Positions 24,427 to 33,353 of a stretch of 47,903 nucleotides of DNA are shown one piece after another. Below the pieces are notes generated by a model. That model was not told the origin of the DNA and ran no database searches. It saw nothing but the letters and a program-made list of their open reading frames with translations. A program made the position numbers and the translations under genes. The stretch covers positions 1-47,903 of the forward strand of contig CAKVGW010000007.1 in assembly GCA_934747325.1 (NCBI GenBank). Direction: 5' to 3'. The DNA is from an uncultured Candidatus Melainabacteria bacterium (lineage in GTDB: Bacteria > Cyanobacteriota > Vampirovibrionia > Gastranaerophilales > Gastranaerophilaceae). Numbering within the stretch: the first letter of the stretch is position 1; each line of letters opens with the position of its first letter.

Positions 24427-26913
24427 TTAACCTTTAACAACAATGTTAACAAGTTTTTTAGGAACTACAATCACCTTGACAACTTCCTTGCCGGCTGTCA
24501 GTTCTTTTACTCTATCACTTGATAAAGCTAATGCTTGCAATTCATCATTATTCAAGCCTTCGTCAGCTTCAAGCTTGTCTTTAACTTTACCGTTAATTTG
24601 TACAACTAAAGTAATCTTGCTTGCTTTAGCTAAGTTTTCATCCCATTCACACCATTTTTCATCGTGAATAGAACCAACTCCGCCCAAGTCATGCCAAATT
24701 TCTTCTGACATGTGAACAGTTACAGGTGCCATAAGCTTGATTAATGAAATAATAGCAAAGCTTAAAACATTCTTGTCTTCATCGCTTAAATCAGATTTTT
24801 TGTTTCTCCAGTCATAAATTGCATTTGTAAGTTCTCTATATTTTGAAATTACTGTATTGAATTGGAAATCATTCGCAATATCGTTTGTAATTCCCTTCAT
24901 CGCAATATTAACTGTTCTTACAAGATCGTCATTTTCTCTTGTTAGAGGGAATGTAAGCTTATAATCTTTTGTTAAATCGTTTTGATTATCGCTTACCAAT
25001 CTCCAAACTCTGTTCAAGAATTTATAACAGCCTTCAACGCCAGCGTCTGACCAGTCAAAATCTCTAGCTGGAGGTGAATCTGAAAGAATAAATAATCTTG
25101 CTGTATCAGCCCCGTAGTTTTCAAAGATTTCATCAGGGTCAACTGTATTGCCTTTTGATTTAGACATCTTAGAGCCATCTTTAAGAACCATACCTTGTGT
25201 TAGCAAGTTTTTAAACGGTTCATCAAAGCTTAGCAAGCCTAAATCTTTAAGTGCTTTAGTAAAGAATCTTGAATACAACAAGTGTAAAATAGCGTGCTCA
25301 ATACCGCCTACATATTGGTCAACTGGCAACCAGTGGTCTACAAGTTCTTTTGAGAATGGTAACTCAGAATTTTTAGGGTCTGAATATCTCAAATAATACC
25401 AGCTTGAGCAAACGAATGTATCCATTGTATCCATTTCGCGTCTTGCTTTTCCGCCGCAAATAGGGCAAGTTGTTTCCGCAAATGTTTTTGAAGTTGTAAT
25501 TGGTGATTTGCCAACAACTGAAAAATCAACATCAGTAGGAAGCATAACAGGCAAGTTTTCTTCTTTTTCAGGAACAATACCGCATTTGTCACAATAAATC
25601 ATAGGAATTGGTGCGCCCCAATATCTTTGACGAGAAATCAACCAATCTCTTAATCTGTATTGAGTCTTGAATTCTCCAAAACCGTTATCAACAGCTTTTT
25701 GAGTAATAGCCTTCTTAGCTTCAGTGTTTTTCATTCCGTCGAATTCGTTTGAATTTACCAAAACGCCTTCTTCCGTATAAGCCTCTGTCATTTCTTCAGG
25801 TTTAAGTTCTTTTCCTTTCGGAGAAATAACAACTTTTAGAGGAAGGTTGTATTTTTTAGCAAAATCAAAATCTCTTGTATCGTGAGTAGGAACTGCCATT
25901 ACTGCACCGGTACCGTATTCAACAAGCGCATAATCTGCTGTCCAAAGCGGAAATTCTTCGCCCGTAAATGGGTTAATACAGTGAGTACCAAGAGGAACGC
26001 CGGTTTTAACTCTATCGGTTGAAAGTCTTTCGATTTCAGTCATCTTACGAGCATTTGCTCTATATTCTTCGACTCTTTCTTTATTTTCAGGAGTTGTAAG
26101 TTTATCAATGTCCTTGTATTCAGGTGCTACAACAAGATAAGTTATACCATGAACAGTATCAGGTCTTGTTGTATAAACCGGAACTTCCATCCCCTCAATT
26201 TCTTTAACCTTAAATCTAAAGATTGCACCTTGAGATTTTCCAATCCAGTTAGCTTGCATTGTTTTAACGTTGTCACCCCAACCAGGAAGTTTGTCTAAAT
26301 CTTCAAGCAATCTTTCTGCGTAATCAGTGATTTTGAAGAACCATTGAGAAAGATATTTCTTTTCTACAACGCTATCGCATCTCCAGCATTTGCCGTCAAT
26401 AACTTGTTCATTAGCTAAAACTGTACCGCATTTGTCACACCAGTTTACGGCAGCTTCTTTTTTATAAGCCAAACCTTTTTTATAAAGTTGAATAAATAAC
26501 CATTGTGTCCATTTATAATAATCAGGTTTGCAAGTTGTAACTTCTCTTTGCCAATCATAAGATAAACCAAGCATTTTAAGCTGTTTTGTCATATAGGCAA
26601 TGTTTTCATCAGTCCATTTCGCAGGGTCTGCACCATGCTTCATTGCTGCATTTTCTGCCGGCAAACCGAAACTATCCCATCCCATCGGATGAAGTACATT
26701 AAAGCCTTGCATTTTTTTGAATCTTGCAATTACATCTGTAATTGTATAGTTTCTAACGTGTCCCATATGAAGTTTTCCTGATGGGTACGGAAACATTGAT
26801 AATGCAAAATACTTAGGCTTGTCACTTTTGTCAGGAGTATGGAAAACATTGTTCTTTTCCCAATTTTCCTGCCATCTCTTTTCTATTTCTTGTGGAAAAT
26901 ATGCCTCTTTCAT
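24427..26913 (-). CDS. leuS: Leucyl-tRNA synthetase
   Basis: The 828-residue protein is full length for the bacterial type. The HIGH-type motif is HMGH (49-52 in PYPSGKLHMGHVRNY) and the KMSKS loop is DGSKMSKSKGNTVDP. The CP1 editing domain is present (TTRPDTVHGITYLVVAPEY; GTGAVMAVPTHDTRDF). It has zinc-ribbon cysteines (WCDKCGTVLAN and WRCD; YCDKCGIVPE with CPICGGKA). It charges tRNA-Leu. GGAGG precedes the ATG. Confidence 0.98.
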   Translation of the reverse strand: MKEAYFPQEIEKRWQENWEKNNVFHTPDKSDKPKYFALSMFPYPSGKLHMGHVRNYTITDVIARFKKMQGFNVLHPMGWDSFGLPAENAAMKHGADPAKWTDENIAYMTKQLKMLGLSYDWQREVTTCKPDYYKWTQWLFIQLYKKGLAYKKEAAVNWCDKCGTVLANEQVIDGKCWRCDSVVEKKYLSQWFFKITDYAERLLEDLDKLPGWGDNVKTMQANWIGKSQGAIFRFKVKEIEGMEVPVYTTRPDTVHGITYLVVAPEYKDIDKLTTPENKERVEEYRANARKMTEIERLSTDRVKTGVPLGTHCINPFTGEEFPLWTADYALVEYGTGAVMAVPTHDTRDFDFAKKYNLPLKVVISPKGKELKPEEMTEAYTEEGVLVNSNEFDGMKNTEAKKAITQKAVDNGFGEFKTQYRLRDWLISRQRYWGAPIPMIYCDKCGIVPEKEENLPVMLPTDVDFSVVGKSPITTSKTFAETTCPICGGKARREMDTMDTFVCSSWYYLRYSDPKNSELPFSKELVDHWLPVDQYVGGIEHAILHLLYSRFFTKALKDLGLLSFDEPFKNLLTQGMVLKDGSKMSKSKGNTVDPDEIFENYGADTARLFILSDSPPARDFDWSDAGVEGCYKFLNRVWRLVSDNQNDLTKDYKLTFPLTRENDDLVRTVNIAMKGITNDIANDFQFNTVISKYRELTNAIYDWRNKKSDLSDEDKNVLSFAIISLIKLMAPVTVHMSEEIWHDLGGVGSIHDEKWCEWDENLAKASKITLVVQINGKVKDKLEADEGLNNDELQALALSSDRVKELTAGKEVVKVIVVPKKLVNIVVKG

Positions 26914-26956
26914 TTATCCCTCCATAAACTTAATAAATTTATTTTAGCATAAATCT

Positions 26957-26996
26957 AAAAAAAGGTGCATCAGTTCACAAATGATACACCCTTTTT
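26957..26996 (-). terminator. Terminator of the flhA-pilZ-membrane protein operon
   Basis: GGTG-CATCA and TGAT-ACACC with A/T arms (AAAAAAA and CTTTTT), just past the stop at 27001 on the minus strand. Confidence 0.75.
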
Positions 26997-27000
26997 AAAT

Positions 27001-27345
27001 TTAAACATCTATATCATCATCAGGTGCTTCCGGTAAATCAGGTTCAGCAACCTGCTTTGTCAATTTTTCGTTAAGTTCTTGAAGTGTAATTGATTTATCC
27101 ATTTTCTTTAAAGCATTTAATACTGCTAATTTATAATCTGCATCAGCTCTATTTTTAGGGTTATCCATTATTTCACCCATTCTTTGACCGAGATAGCCCA
27201 TTATAACAGTGGCAGGGACTAAGATTAGTGCTGTAGTAATAATCGCATGCATATCTATAGCACCAACTCTTACAATGCTAACCGTACCCAAGACAATAAT
27301 TGTCATAACTACAAAAAATAATCTTAAATTTTCTGTATAACCCAT
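27001..27345 (-). CDS. Two-helix membrane protein of the flhA operon
   Basis: The 114-residue protein has transmembrane helices at about 7-26 and 31-50, then a charged cytoplasmic tail (YKLAVLNALKKMDKSITLQEL and an acidic end, DDDIDV). I recognise no family. It lies 16 bases after the PilZ gene and is last in the operon, so a role near the flagellar export gate or motor is plausible but not shown. AAGGAAAAAG precedes the ATG. Confidence 0.7.
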   Translation of the reverse strand: MGYTENLRLFFVVMTIIVLGTVSIVRVGAIDMHAIITTALILVPATVIMGYLGQRMGEIMDNPKNRADADYKLAVLNALKKMDKSITLQELNEKLTKQVAEPDLPEAPDDDIDV

Positions 27346-27361
27346 CCTACTTTTTCCTTAA

Positions 27362-27961
27362 CTATTCGCCACGTTTATTTAGGTTTTCCATGTCTTTTTT
27401 CATGCAGAATTGAACAAGAGTCATTTTATCAATATTACTTAAGCAAGTAAATCTTCCTGAAATTGTATAAAGTCCGCTATCACCTTTTTCTACACGGATA
27501 AGTTGGTATTTACATTTGATTTCTTGCTCGTCACTCAATTTAATTGAGACATCATAGACTTTTTCTATATCAATATTATCAGCAGTTCTAAGTTTCATAC
27601 CACCTGCAGAAAGGTCAAGGGTTCTAACTTTGTGAGAAATATCACCGCAAGTTAATTCTAAGTCTTCCAAGAATTTAATACGTGTAAATTTACGTCTTTG
27701 TAAAAATCGGTGTTTTACGGGGTTCGCAATTGTAATTACGTTGTTTTCTAGCTTCTGAATATAAGATTCAAAATAAAGATAACCGTTGTCGGTAAAAGAA
27801 TAAAAATCACAAATATGATTAACAATAAGTCCTTCCGGCTTGTATTTCAATTCCATTCTAAAACCGTCCATTGATACATCCAAAACTCTACCTTTATTAG
27901 TAAGTTTAAAATCTTGTGGAACGATTGTTACGATTTGGTTTTCTTTTATTAGTTCTCTCAT
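27362..27961 (-). CDS. PilZ-domain protein, YcgR-like
   Basis: The 199-residue protein ends in a PilZ domain with both c-di-GMP-binding motifs: RxxxR as RKFTR (90-94) and DxSxxG as DLSAGG (116-121). The N-terminal half is a YcgR-N-like beta domain; it also carries DVSMDG at 28-33, echoing the second motif. YcgR-type proteins slow the flagellar motor when c-di-GMP is high. Its place between flhA and a small membrane protein fits that role. GAAAGG lies upstream of the ATG. Confidence 0.85.
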   Translation of the reverse strand: MRELIKENQIVTIVPQDFKLTNKGRVLDVSMDGFRMELKYKPEGLIVNHICDFYSFTDNGYLYFESYIQKLENNVITIANPVKHRFLQRRKFTRIKFLEDLELTCGDISHKVRTLDLSAGGMKLRTADNIDIEKVYDVSIKLSDEQEIKCKYQLIRVEKGDSGLYTISGRFTCLSNIDKMTLVQFCMKKDMENLNKRGE

Positions 27962-27995
27962 ATATGACCTTTCTGATTTTTATTATTTAGTATTA

Positions 27996-28033
27996 CCCCT
28001 CACCCTAACCCTCTCTCACAAGGGGCGCGGGGA
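27996..28033. repeat. Dispersed palindromic repeat, copy 2 (between flhA and pilZ)
   Basis: CCCCTCACCCTAACCCTCTC, TCACAAGGGGCGCGGGG. Same family as 11969-12005. Confidence 0.75.
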
Positions 28034-28056
28034 TTGCGTTCATTGGGTTAATCCAC

Positions 28057-30150
28057 TTACGCCTTCACCATACCAACTGACTTAACCTTAACATTTGGAC
28101 TGATTTCATTATATGACATAATAGAAATTTGTGGATAAGTTCTTTCAACAAGCTTTCTAAACAACAGTCTGATAGGTGATGAACATAGAATTACAGGCTG
28201 ATTACCTGTTGCGGTAATAGCTTTTTCTAATTCTAAATTCATCTTATCAAACATGTTTTTAGTAAAGCTTGGATCAAGTGTAACGCTTTGACCGTCAGGA
28301 CTCGCACCTTTAGCAATTGTGTTTTCAACATCAGGTGCAAGTGTTATTACATATAATTCACCGGTATCGGCAAGATTTTGTTTACAAATATTTCTTGATA
28401 ATGCTTGGCGCACATGTTCAGTTAAGAAGTTAGGATTTTTATTAATCTTAGCTTGCAAGCTGATTGTTTCCAAAATAGTTTTCAAATCGCGCACCGCAAC
28501 ACCTTCTTTAAGCAAGTTTTGCATAACAATTTGAACATCGCCGACTGTAATATCTTTCATTATGTCGTTTACATAATCTTCTGAAACTTCTTTTTTAAGA
28601 TTATCAATAAGTTGCTGAACATCAAATCTTGAAATGATTTCAGATGCACATTTCTTGATAACTTCAGTTATGTGTGTTGAAATTACAGCAGAGGCTGAAA
28701 CAACTGTATAACCTGACATTTCTGCCATGTCTTTGTCTTTAGGTTCTATCCAAAGAGCAGGTAAACCAAATGCCGGTTCTATTGCATGAATACCGTTTAT
28801 TGCAAGGTTACCGACAGGGTCGCCGGCGCACATTGCAAGATATCGTTCAGGATAAACTTCTCCTGATTCCAGTGCAACACCTTTTAATTTTATTTGATAA
28901 GAATTTGGAGAAAGTTGTAAATTATCACGCACTCTTATAGATGGAAGAACAATACCTAAATCCAGTGCTGTTTGGCGTCTGATTTGAGCAATACGTTCTA
29001 ATAAATCACCGCCCATTTCAACGTTAAGCAATTGTACAAGCCTGTAACCTACTTCAATTTCAATAGTGTCTACGTTAAGTAATTCCATAACACTTTCTCT
29101 TGTAGCTTTTGCGCGTTTTTCTTTTTTGCCGAGTTTTTCTTGTTGAGCTTGTTGAGCCTGTTGAGCTTCTTGTGTTTGTTGAACTTCTTTCTTATTTTTT
29201 GCTTTAAAATAAGCCATGCCGCCTGCAATACCTGCAATTGCTAAAAACGGAACAGTTGGCATGCCGGGAATTATACCCATAAAACCTAAAAGCCCAGCTA
29301 CAACACCTAGAACTCTAGGGTCAGAAAACATTTCGTTTTTGATATCTTGAGATAAAGATTCGTCTTTTCCTGTTGCACGAGATACGATTAAACCTGTTGC
29401 AGTTGAAATCAAAAGAGCAGGAATTTGAGAAACAAGACCGTCACCAACTGTTAAAATAGTATATGTTGAAAGTGCTTGTTGAACATTCATGTGCAATTGA
29501 ATTATACCGATAATCAAACCGCCAACAATATTAATAACAGTAATTACAATACCTGCTGTCGCATCACCTTTAACGAATTTTGAAGCACCATCCATAGTAC
29601 CGTAAAAATCTGTTTCACGTTCTAGTTTTCTACGTCTTTCTTTTGCCTGCTCTTCGTTAATTAAACCTGAATTTAAATCAGCATCAATACTCAATTGTTT
29701 ACCGGGCATTTTATCCAAGGTAAATCTGGCAGAAACTTCAGCAACACGAGTTGCACCACCTGTAATTACCATAAAGTTGATTAAAACAAGGATACAAAAT
29801 ATAACTGCACCGACAACATAGTTCCCACCGACAACGAACTCTCCGAACGAGTTAATTACATTTCCGGCCTCACCGTTTAATAAAATTAAACGTGTAGAAC
29901 TAACGTTTAAACCTAATCTGAAGAGGGTTGCAATCAAAAGAACTGTCGGGAATGATGAATAATCAAGCGGTTCTTGGGTGTATAAACAAACAAGCATGAT
30001 AACAACTGCTAAAGAGATATTTACAGTAAGTAACAAATCTAAAAGCACAGGTGGGAGCGGAATTACCATCATGCACACAATAACGACCAAGCCAATCGCA
30101 AGGACGATATCATTATTGCTTAATAATTTTGATAATTTTCCAAGTTCCAT
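28057..30150 (-). CDS. flhA: Flagellar-type FlhA export gate protein
   Basis: A full-length 697-residue FHIPEP-family protein, equal in length to the SctV-type paralogue. The N-terminal half holds the membrane helices and the signature TLFRLGLNVSSTRLIL, GGNYVVGAVIFCILVLINF, RFTLDKMPGKQLSIDADLNS and DFYGTMDGASKFVKGDA, which are FlhA-like rather than SctV-like. A Gln/Ala/Lys-rich linker (about 318-345) leads to the cytoplasmic ring domain, ending in VILCSSPIRLLFRKLVERTY. It opens an operon with a YcgR-like PilZ protein, which supports a flagellar role. No other flagellar gene is in the window. Confidence 0.93.
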   Translation of the reverse strand: MELGKLSKLLSNNDIVLAIGLVVIVCMMVIPLPPVLLDLLLTVNISLAVVIMLVCLYTQEPLDYSSFPTVLLIATLFRLGLNVSSTRLILLNGEAGNVINSFGEFVVGGNYVVGAVIFCILVLINFMVITGGATRVAEVSARFTLDKMPGKQLSIDADLNSGLINEEQAKERRRKLERETDFYGTMDGASKFVKGDATAGIVITVINIVGGLIIGIIQLHMNVQQALSTYTILTVGDGLVSQIPALLISTATGLIVSRATGKDESLSQDIKNEMFSDPRVLGVVAGLLGFMGIIPGMPTVPFLAIAGIAGGMAYFKAKNKKEVQQTQEAQQAQQAQQEKLGKKEKRAKATRESVMELLNVDTIEIEVGYRLVQLLNVEMGGDLLERIAQIRRQTALDLGIVLPSIRVRDNLQLSPNSYQIKLKGVALESGEVYPERYLAMCAGDPVGNLAINGIHAIEPAFGLPALWIEPKDKDMAEMSGYTVVSASAVISTHITEVIKKCASEIISRFDVQQLIDNLKKEVSEDYVNDIMKDITVGDVQIVMQNLLKEGVAVRDLKTILETISLQAKINKNPNFLTEHVRQALSRNICKQNLADTGELYVITLAPDVENTIAKGASPDGQSVTLDPSFTKNMFDKMNLELEKAITATGNQPVILCSSPIRLLFRKLVERTYPQISIMSYNEISPNVKVKSVGMVKA

Positions 30151-30257
30151 TTGTCTCTTTCTCTAAAAGAGGCATACCTCTCCACCAATAATATTCTAAC
30201 ATCATTTTATCAATTATGACAAGGTTGTAAAGATTTTTTAATCAAATAGCTTTATGT

Positions 30258-30263
30258 TAAAAT
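30258..30263 (+). promoter_or_regulatory. Extended -10 directly before rarA (leaderless)
   Basis: TATGTTAAAAT gives an extended -10 whose hexamer ends six bases before the rarA ATG at 30270. No Shine-Dalgarno is present between them. Confidence 0.5.
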
Positions 30264-30269
30264 ATAGCC

Positions 30270-31502
30270 ATGGATTTATTTACACAATTAGAAGAAATAA
30301 ATAAACAAACGCCTTTGGCAGAAATTCTAAGACCTAAAACTTTGGATGAGTTTTTAGGTCAATCAAATGTTGTTGCGCCAAACTCTCCGTTGTTAAATCT
30401 TTTAAAAACTCAAAGACTTTTTTCACTTATTCTTTGGGGAACGCCCGGATGCGGTAAAACAACTTTAGCAAGATTAATTGCAACAAAAGTAAATGCTCAG
30501 TTCATTGAATTATCAGCTGTAACTTCCGGAATAAAAGAAATTAAAGAAACTGTTGAACAAGCGCGTCAAGCTTTAAGAGCAGGACAAAAAACTATTCTTT
30601 TTATAGATGAAATCCACCGTTATTCAAAAACTCAGCAGGATGCACTTTTACCACATGTTGAAAACGGTACAATATTTCTAATCGGCTCAACTACAGAAAA
30701 CCCGTCATTTCAGGTCGTTCCTGCATTACTTTCAAGAGTTCAGGTAATAAGACTTAATCCGATTAACGATGTAAGCATGGCTAAAATTGTTAACCGCGGG
30801 TTTGAATACTTAGAAAAACATTATCAGCCGATACAATTTGATGAAGAAGTTACAAAATTTATAGTAAATAACGCAAGAGGAGATGCAAGATGCGCATTAA
30901 ATCTTGTTGAAAATTCATACTTTGCAAGCAATTTTTCTAACGATACCAGATTATTAAGCGTTGATATTTTAGAAAGTATTACACAAAAAAGAAATACCAG
31001 ATATTCAACTCAAGAACATTATGATTGTGCTTCTGCTTTTCAGAAAAGTTTAAGAGGTTCTGATGCGAATGCGGCAATATATTATTTAGCAAAAATGATA
31101 GAAGCCGGTGAAGATCCTAGATTTATTGCAAGACGTTTGATTGTTTGCGCTGCAGAAGACGTAGGATTAGCAGATCCGAATGCAATGAATATAGCTGTGA
31201 ACGCATATCGTGCGGTTGAGATAATAGGACTTCCGGAGGGGCGTATTCCACTTGCGAATGCGGTTGTTTATGTTGCGAATGCGCCTAAATCAAATAAAAT
31301 TATTATGGCAATAGATAAAGCTCTTGCCGATATTGAATCAGGTAAAGATTTTCCGCCTCCGATGCATTTAAGAGATGCACATTATAAAGATGCTAAAAAA
31401 TACGGTTTTGGAGAAGGCTATGTTTATACTCACGCAGCACCGGATGTTGAGCAACAGTTTATGCCGAATGAACTTGTCGGAGTAAAATATTTAGAGGATT
31501 AG
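30270..31502 (+). CDS. rarA: Replication-associated recombination protein A
   Basis: This is a 410-residue AAA+ ATPase. PLAEILRPKTLDEFLGQ opens the protein as in RarA/MgsA; Walker A is GTPGCGKT (57-64), Walker B ILFIDEIHRYSKTQQDALLP, sensor 1 GSTTENPSF. The C-terminal MgsA domain is complete (MIEAGEDPRFIARRLIVCAAEDVGLADPNA and LPEGRIPLANAVVYVANAPKSN). It acts at stalled forks and in recombination. It lacks a Shine-Dalgarno and is preceded by a near -10, so the mRNA is probably leaderless. Confidence 0.95.
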   Translation: MDLFTQLEEINKQTPLAEILRPKTLDEFLGQSNVVAPNSPLLNLLKTQRLFSLILWGTPGCGKTTLARLIATKVNAQFIELSAVTSGIKEIKETVEQARQALRAGQKTILFIDEIHRYSKTQQDALLPHVENGTIFLIGSTTENPSFQVVPALLSRVQVIRLNPINDVSMAKIVNRGFEYLEKHYQPIQFDEEVTKFIVNNARGDARCALNLVENSYFASNFSNDTRLLSVDILESITQKRNTRYSTQEHYDCASAFQKSLRGSDANAAIYYLAKMIEAGEDPRFIARRLIVCAAEDVGLADPNAMNIAVNAYRAVEIIGLPEGRIPLANAVVYVANAPKSNKIIMAIDKALADIESGKDFPPPMHLRDAHYKDAKKYGFGEGYVYTHAAPDVEQQFMPNELVGVKYLED

Positions 31503-31505
31503 TAA

Positions 31506-32831
31506 ATGAAAAAAGATTATCTAATTCCACTTATTATTTTAACAGGAATTATTCTACGATTATTTGTATATTGTAGTGGTATATCGTTTTGGGGAGACGA
31601 AGCAGCGTTAGCTTTAAATGTTATTGAAAAATCTTATTCAGATTTATTTAAAGGTTTAGATTATTTACAAGTTGCGCCTCCAATGTTTCTTGTAATGTCA
31701 AAAATTATAATGCTTGATTCATTAAGAGATTTTTCTTTACGCTTTATTCCGTTGGTCTCAGGAATAATATCAGTTCCATTATTTTATAAATTTATACAAA
31801 TGTTATCTAATAGTAAAAAAGTAATATTGGTAAGTACTTTTTTATTTTCTTTTAATATGACTGCTATTTTATATTGCGCACAGTTTAAGCAATATTCTTT
31901 AGAACTTTGTGTCGCAATATTATTATTAATAATATTTTATAAAATTTTATTTCAAAATGAATGTAAATGGTATTATCCGATTATTATAGCAATATCTCCT
32001 TGGTTTTCGCTTTCTTCTCTTTTTATAATCGGATGTTACTTTTTTATGGTTTTAATAAAAACTCCAAAATTGGTTTTAAAAACATATATTCCGTTTTTTG
32101 TCAGTTTTATAATTTTTTATTTTGTTTCATTAAAGTTTATTGTGAATGCAAACTATAGCGGTATGTATAATTGGTGGCAAAACGACTATGGTTTTGTAGA
32201 TTTAAGACATCCGTTAAGAGTCATTATACGTGTTGGGGGGCTTTTCAGTTTTGATAAAACTGTTGCAATCTTTTGTGGAAGTATCATATTAATTTCACTG
32301 ATTAAATTCGATAAGAAAAAATTATTTTTATACTTACCAATTTTACTGACATTTGTTGCGTCTGCATTAAAACTATATCCGATACAGGCAAGGTTATTAC
32401 TTTTCTTGCTTCCCTGTTTTGTCGGTTTGATAGCAGAATATGACTGGAAGTTTGCGAAAGAATATTTAATAATTGTTTGTTCAATGAGTTTTATAACTGC
32501 TTTTTATTATGCAATAAATCCTCATAACATATTTTTCTCAACCTATTCAAAAGAAATTGTAAATATTGTTGAAAATAAAAGAAAATATAATGAGAAAATA
32601 ATTTTAGACAGCTCTTATTATGTCTATTATTACTATATAAAAGATAAAAGCAATGTTATATTATTAAAAAACGACTATGATTTAAATGATTGTAATACAG
32701 AAATAGAAAATTTGCCATCAGGCAGATATTATTTAATTTCAGGAAAAGATATAAAAACAAGTCTAACTAAAAAAGTTAAAATTTTAGATGAATGTAATTT
32801 GTTTGCAAATATCTTATACATAGAAAAATAA
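31506..32831 (+). CDS. Multi-pass membrane glycosyltransferase, GT39/PMT-2-like
   Basis: The 441-residue protein has about nine to eleven transmembrane helices. The first periplasmic loop has FWGDEAALALNVIEKSY, matching the catalytic acidic motif (D-E) of the PMT/ArnT/GT39 fold, followed by APPMF, which resembles the HPPL-type motif of that group. It likely transfers a lipid-linked sugar to an envelope acceptor. It starts 3 bases after rarA. AT content is high and codons are poorer than in rarA, as often for envelope genes. Confidence 0.75.
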   Translation: MKKDYLIPLIILTGIILRLFVYCSGISFWGDEAALALNVIEKSYSDLFKGLDYLQVAPPMFLVMSKIIMLDSLRDFSLRFIPLVSGIISVPLFYKFIQMLSNSKKVILVSTFLFSFNMTAILYCAQFKQYSLELCVAILLLIIFYKILFQNECKWYYPIIIAISPWFSLSSLFIIGCYFFMVLIKTPKLVLKTYIPFFVSFIIFYFVSLKFIVNANYSGMYNWWQNDYGFVDLRHPLRVIIRVGGLFSFDKTVAIFCGSIILISLIKFDKKKLFLYLPILLTFVASALKLYPIQARLLLFLLPCFVGLIAEYDWKFAKEYLIIVCSMSFITAFYYAINPHNIFFSTYSKEIVNIVENKRKYNEKIILDSSYYVYYYYIKDKSNVILLKNDYDLNDCNTEIENLPSGRYYLISGKDIKTSLTKKVKILDECNLFANILYIEK

Positions 32832-32864
32832 AAGAGCGCCTGACATTATGTCAAACGCTCTTTT
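32830..32864. terminator. Bidirectional terminator between the GT39-like gene and rpsT
   Basis: AAAAGAGCG and CGCTCTTTT, with an inner TGACATTATGTCA hairpin. Confidence 0.8.
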
Positions 32865-32880
32865 AAAAATTTTTATCAGC

Positions 32881-33147
32881 TTATTTAGCTAATTTCTTGA
32901 TAGCAAGAACAAGTCTTGATTTCTTTCTTGCAGCAGTATTTTTGTGCAAAATACCTTTTGAAACAGCTTTATCACATAATTGATAAACTTTAGAAACAGC
33001 ACTGTTCAATGCGTCTTTATCTTCACCTGTAGCTAAAGCTAACGCTTTTTTAACAGCTGTTTTGATAGATGTTTTGAAAGCTACGTTTCTAACTCTGTTT
33101 GCTTCTGCAATAAGAACTCTTTTCTTTGCTGACTTAATGTTTGCCAT
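32881..33147 (-). CDS. rpsT: 30S ribosomal protein S20
   Basis: The 88-residue start is MANIKSAKKR, the conserved S20 N-terminus, at the ATG at 33147 with AAAGGA before it; an in-frame ATG six codons upstream is not used. The sequence is Lys/Ala-rich and helical (KAVSKGILHKNTAARKKSRL) as in S20. It binds 16S rRNA early in assembly. Monocistronic, flanked by terminators. Confidence 0.97.
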   Translation of the reverse strand: MANIKSAKKRVLIAEANRVRNVAFKTSIKTAVKKALALATGEDKDALNSAVSKVYQLCDKAVSKGILHKNTAARKKSRLVLAIKKLAK

Positions 33148-33303
33148 TTTAATTTTTCCTTTCACTTTTGGCTCTTTGTTAAAGTTAATGACTCGATAAC
33201 AAATCGCCTATCACTTGAGGATAGTGAGTACTTTTATTTTAATAATAAAAAAAATGTTTGTAAAGATTAATATTAAGTTTTAATACATTATTATCTACAA
33301 AAA

Positions 33304-33335
33304 AAAACGGGAAGTGCATAAGCACGTCCCGTTTT
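33304..33335 (-). terminator. Trigger factor terminator
   Basis: AAAACGGGA-AGTGC and GCAC-GTCCCGTTTT, just past the stop at 33354; U-run on the minus strand. Confidence 0.85.
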
Positions 33336-33353
33336 CAATTTTAGTTTGATTAA

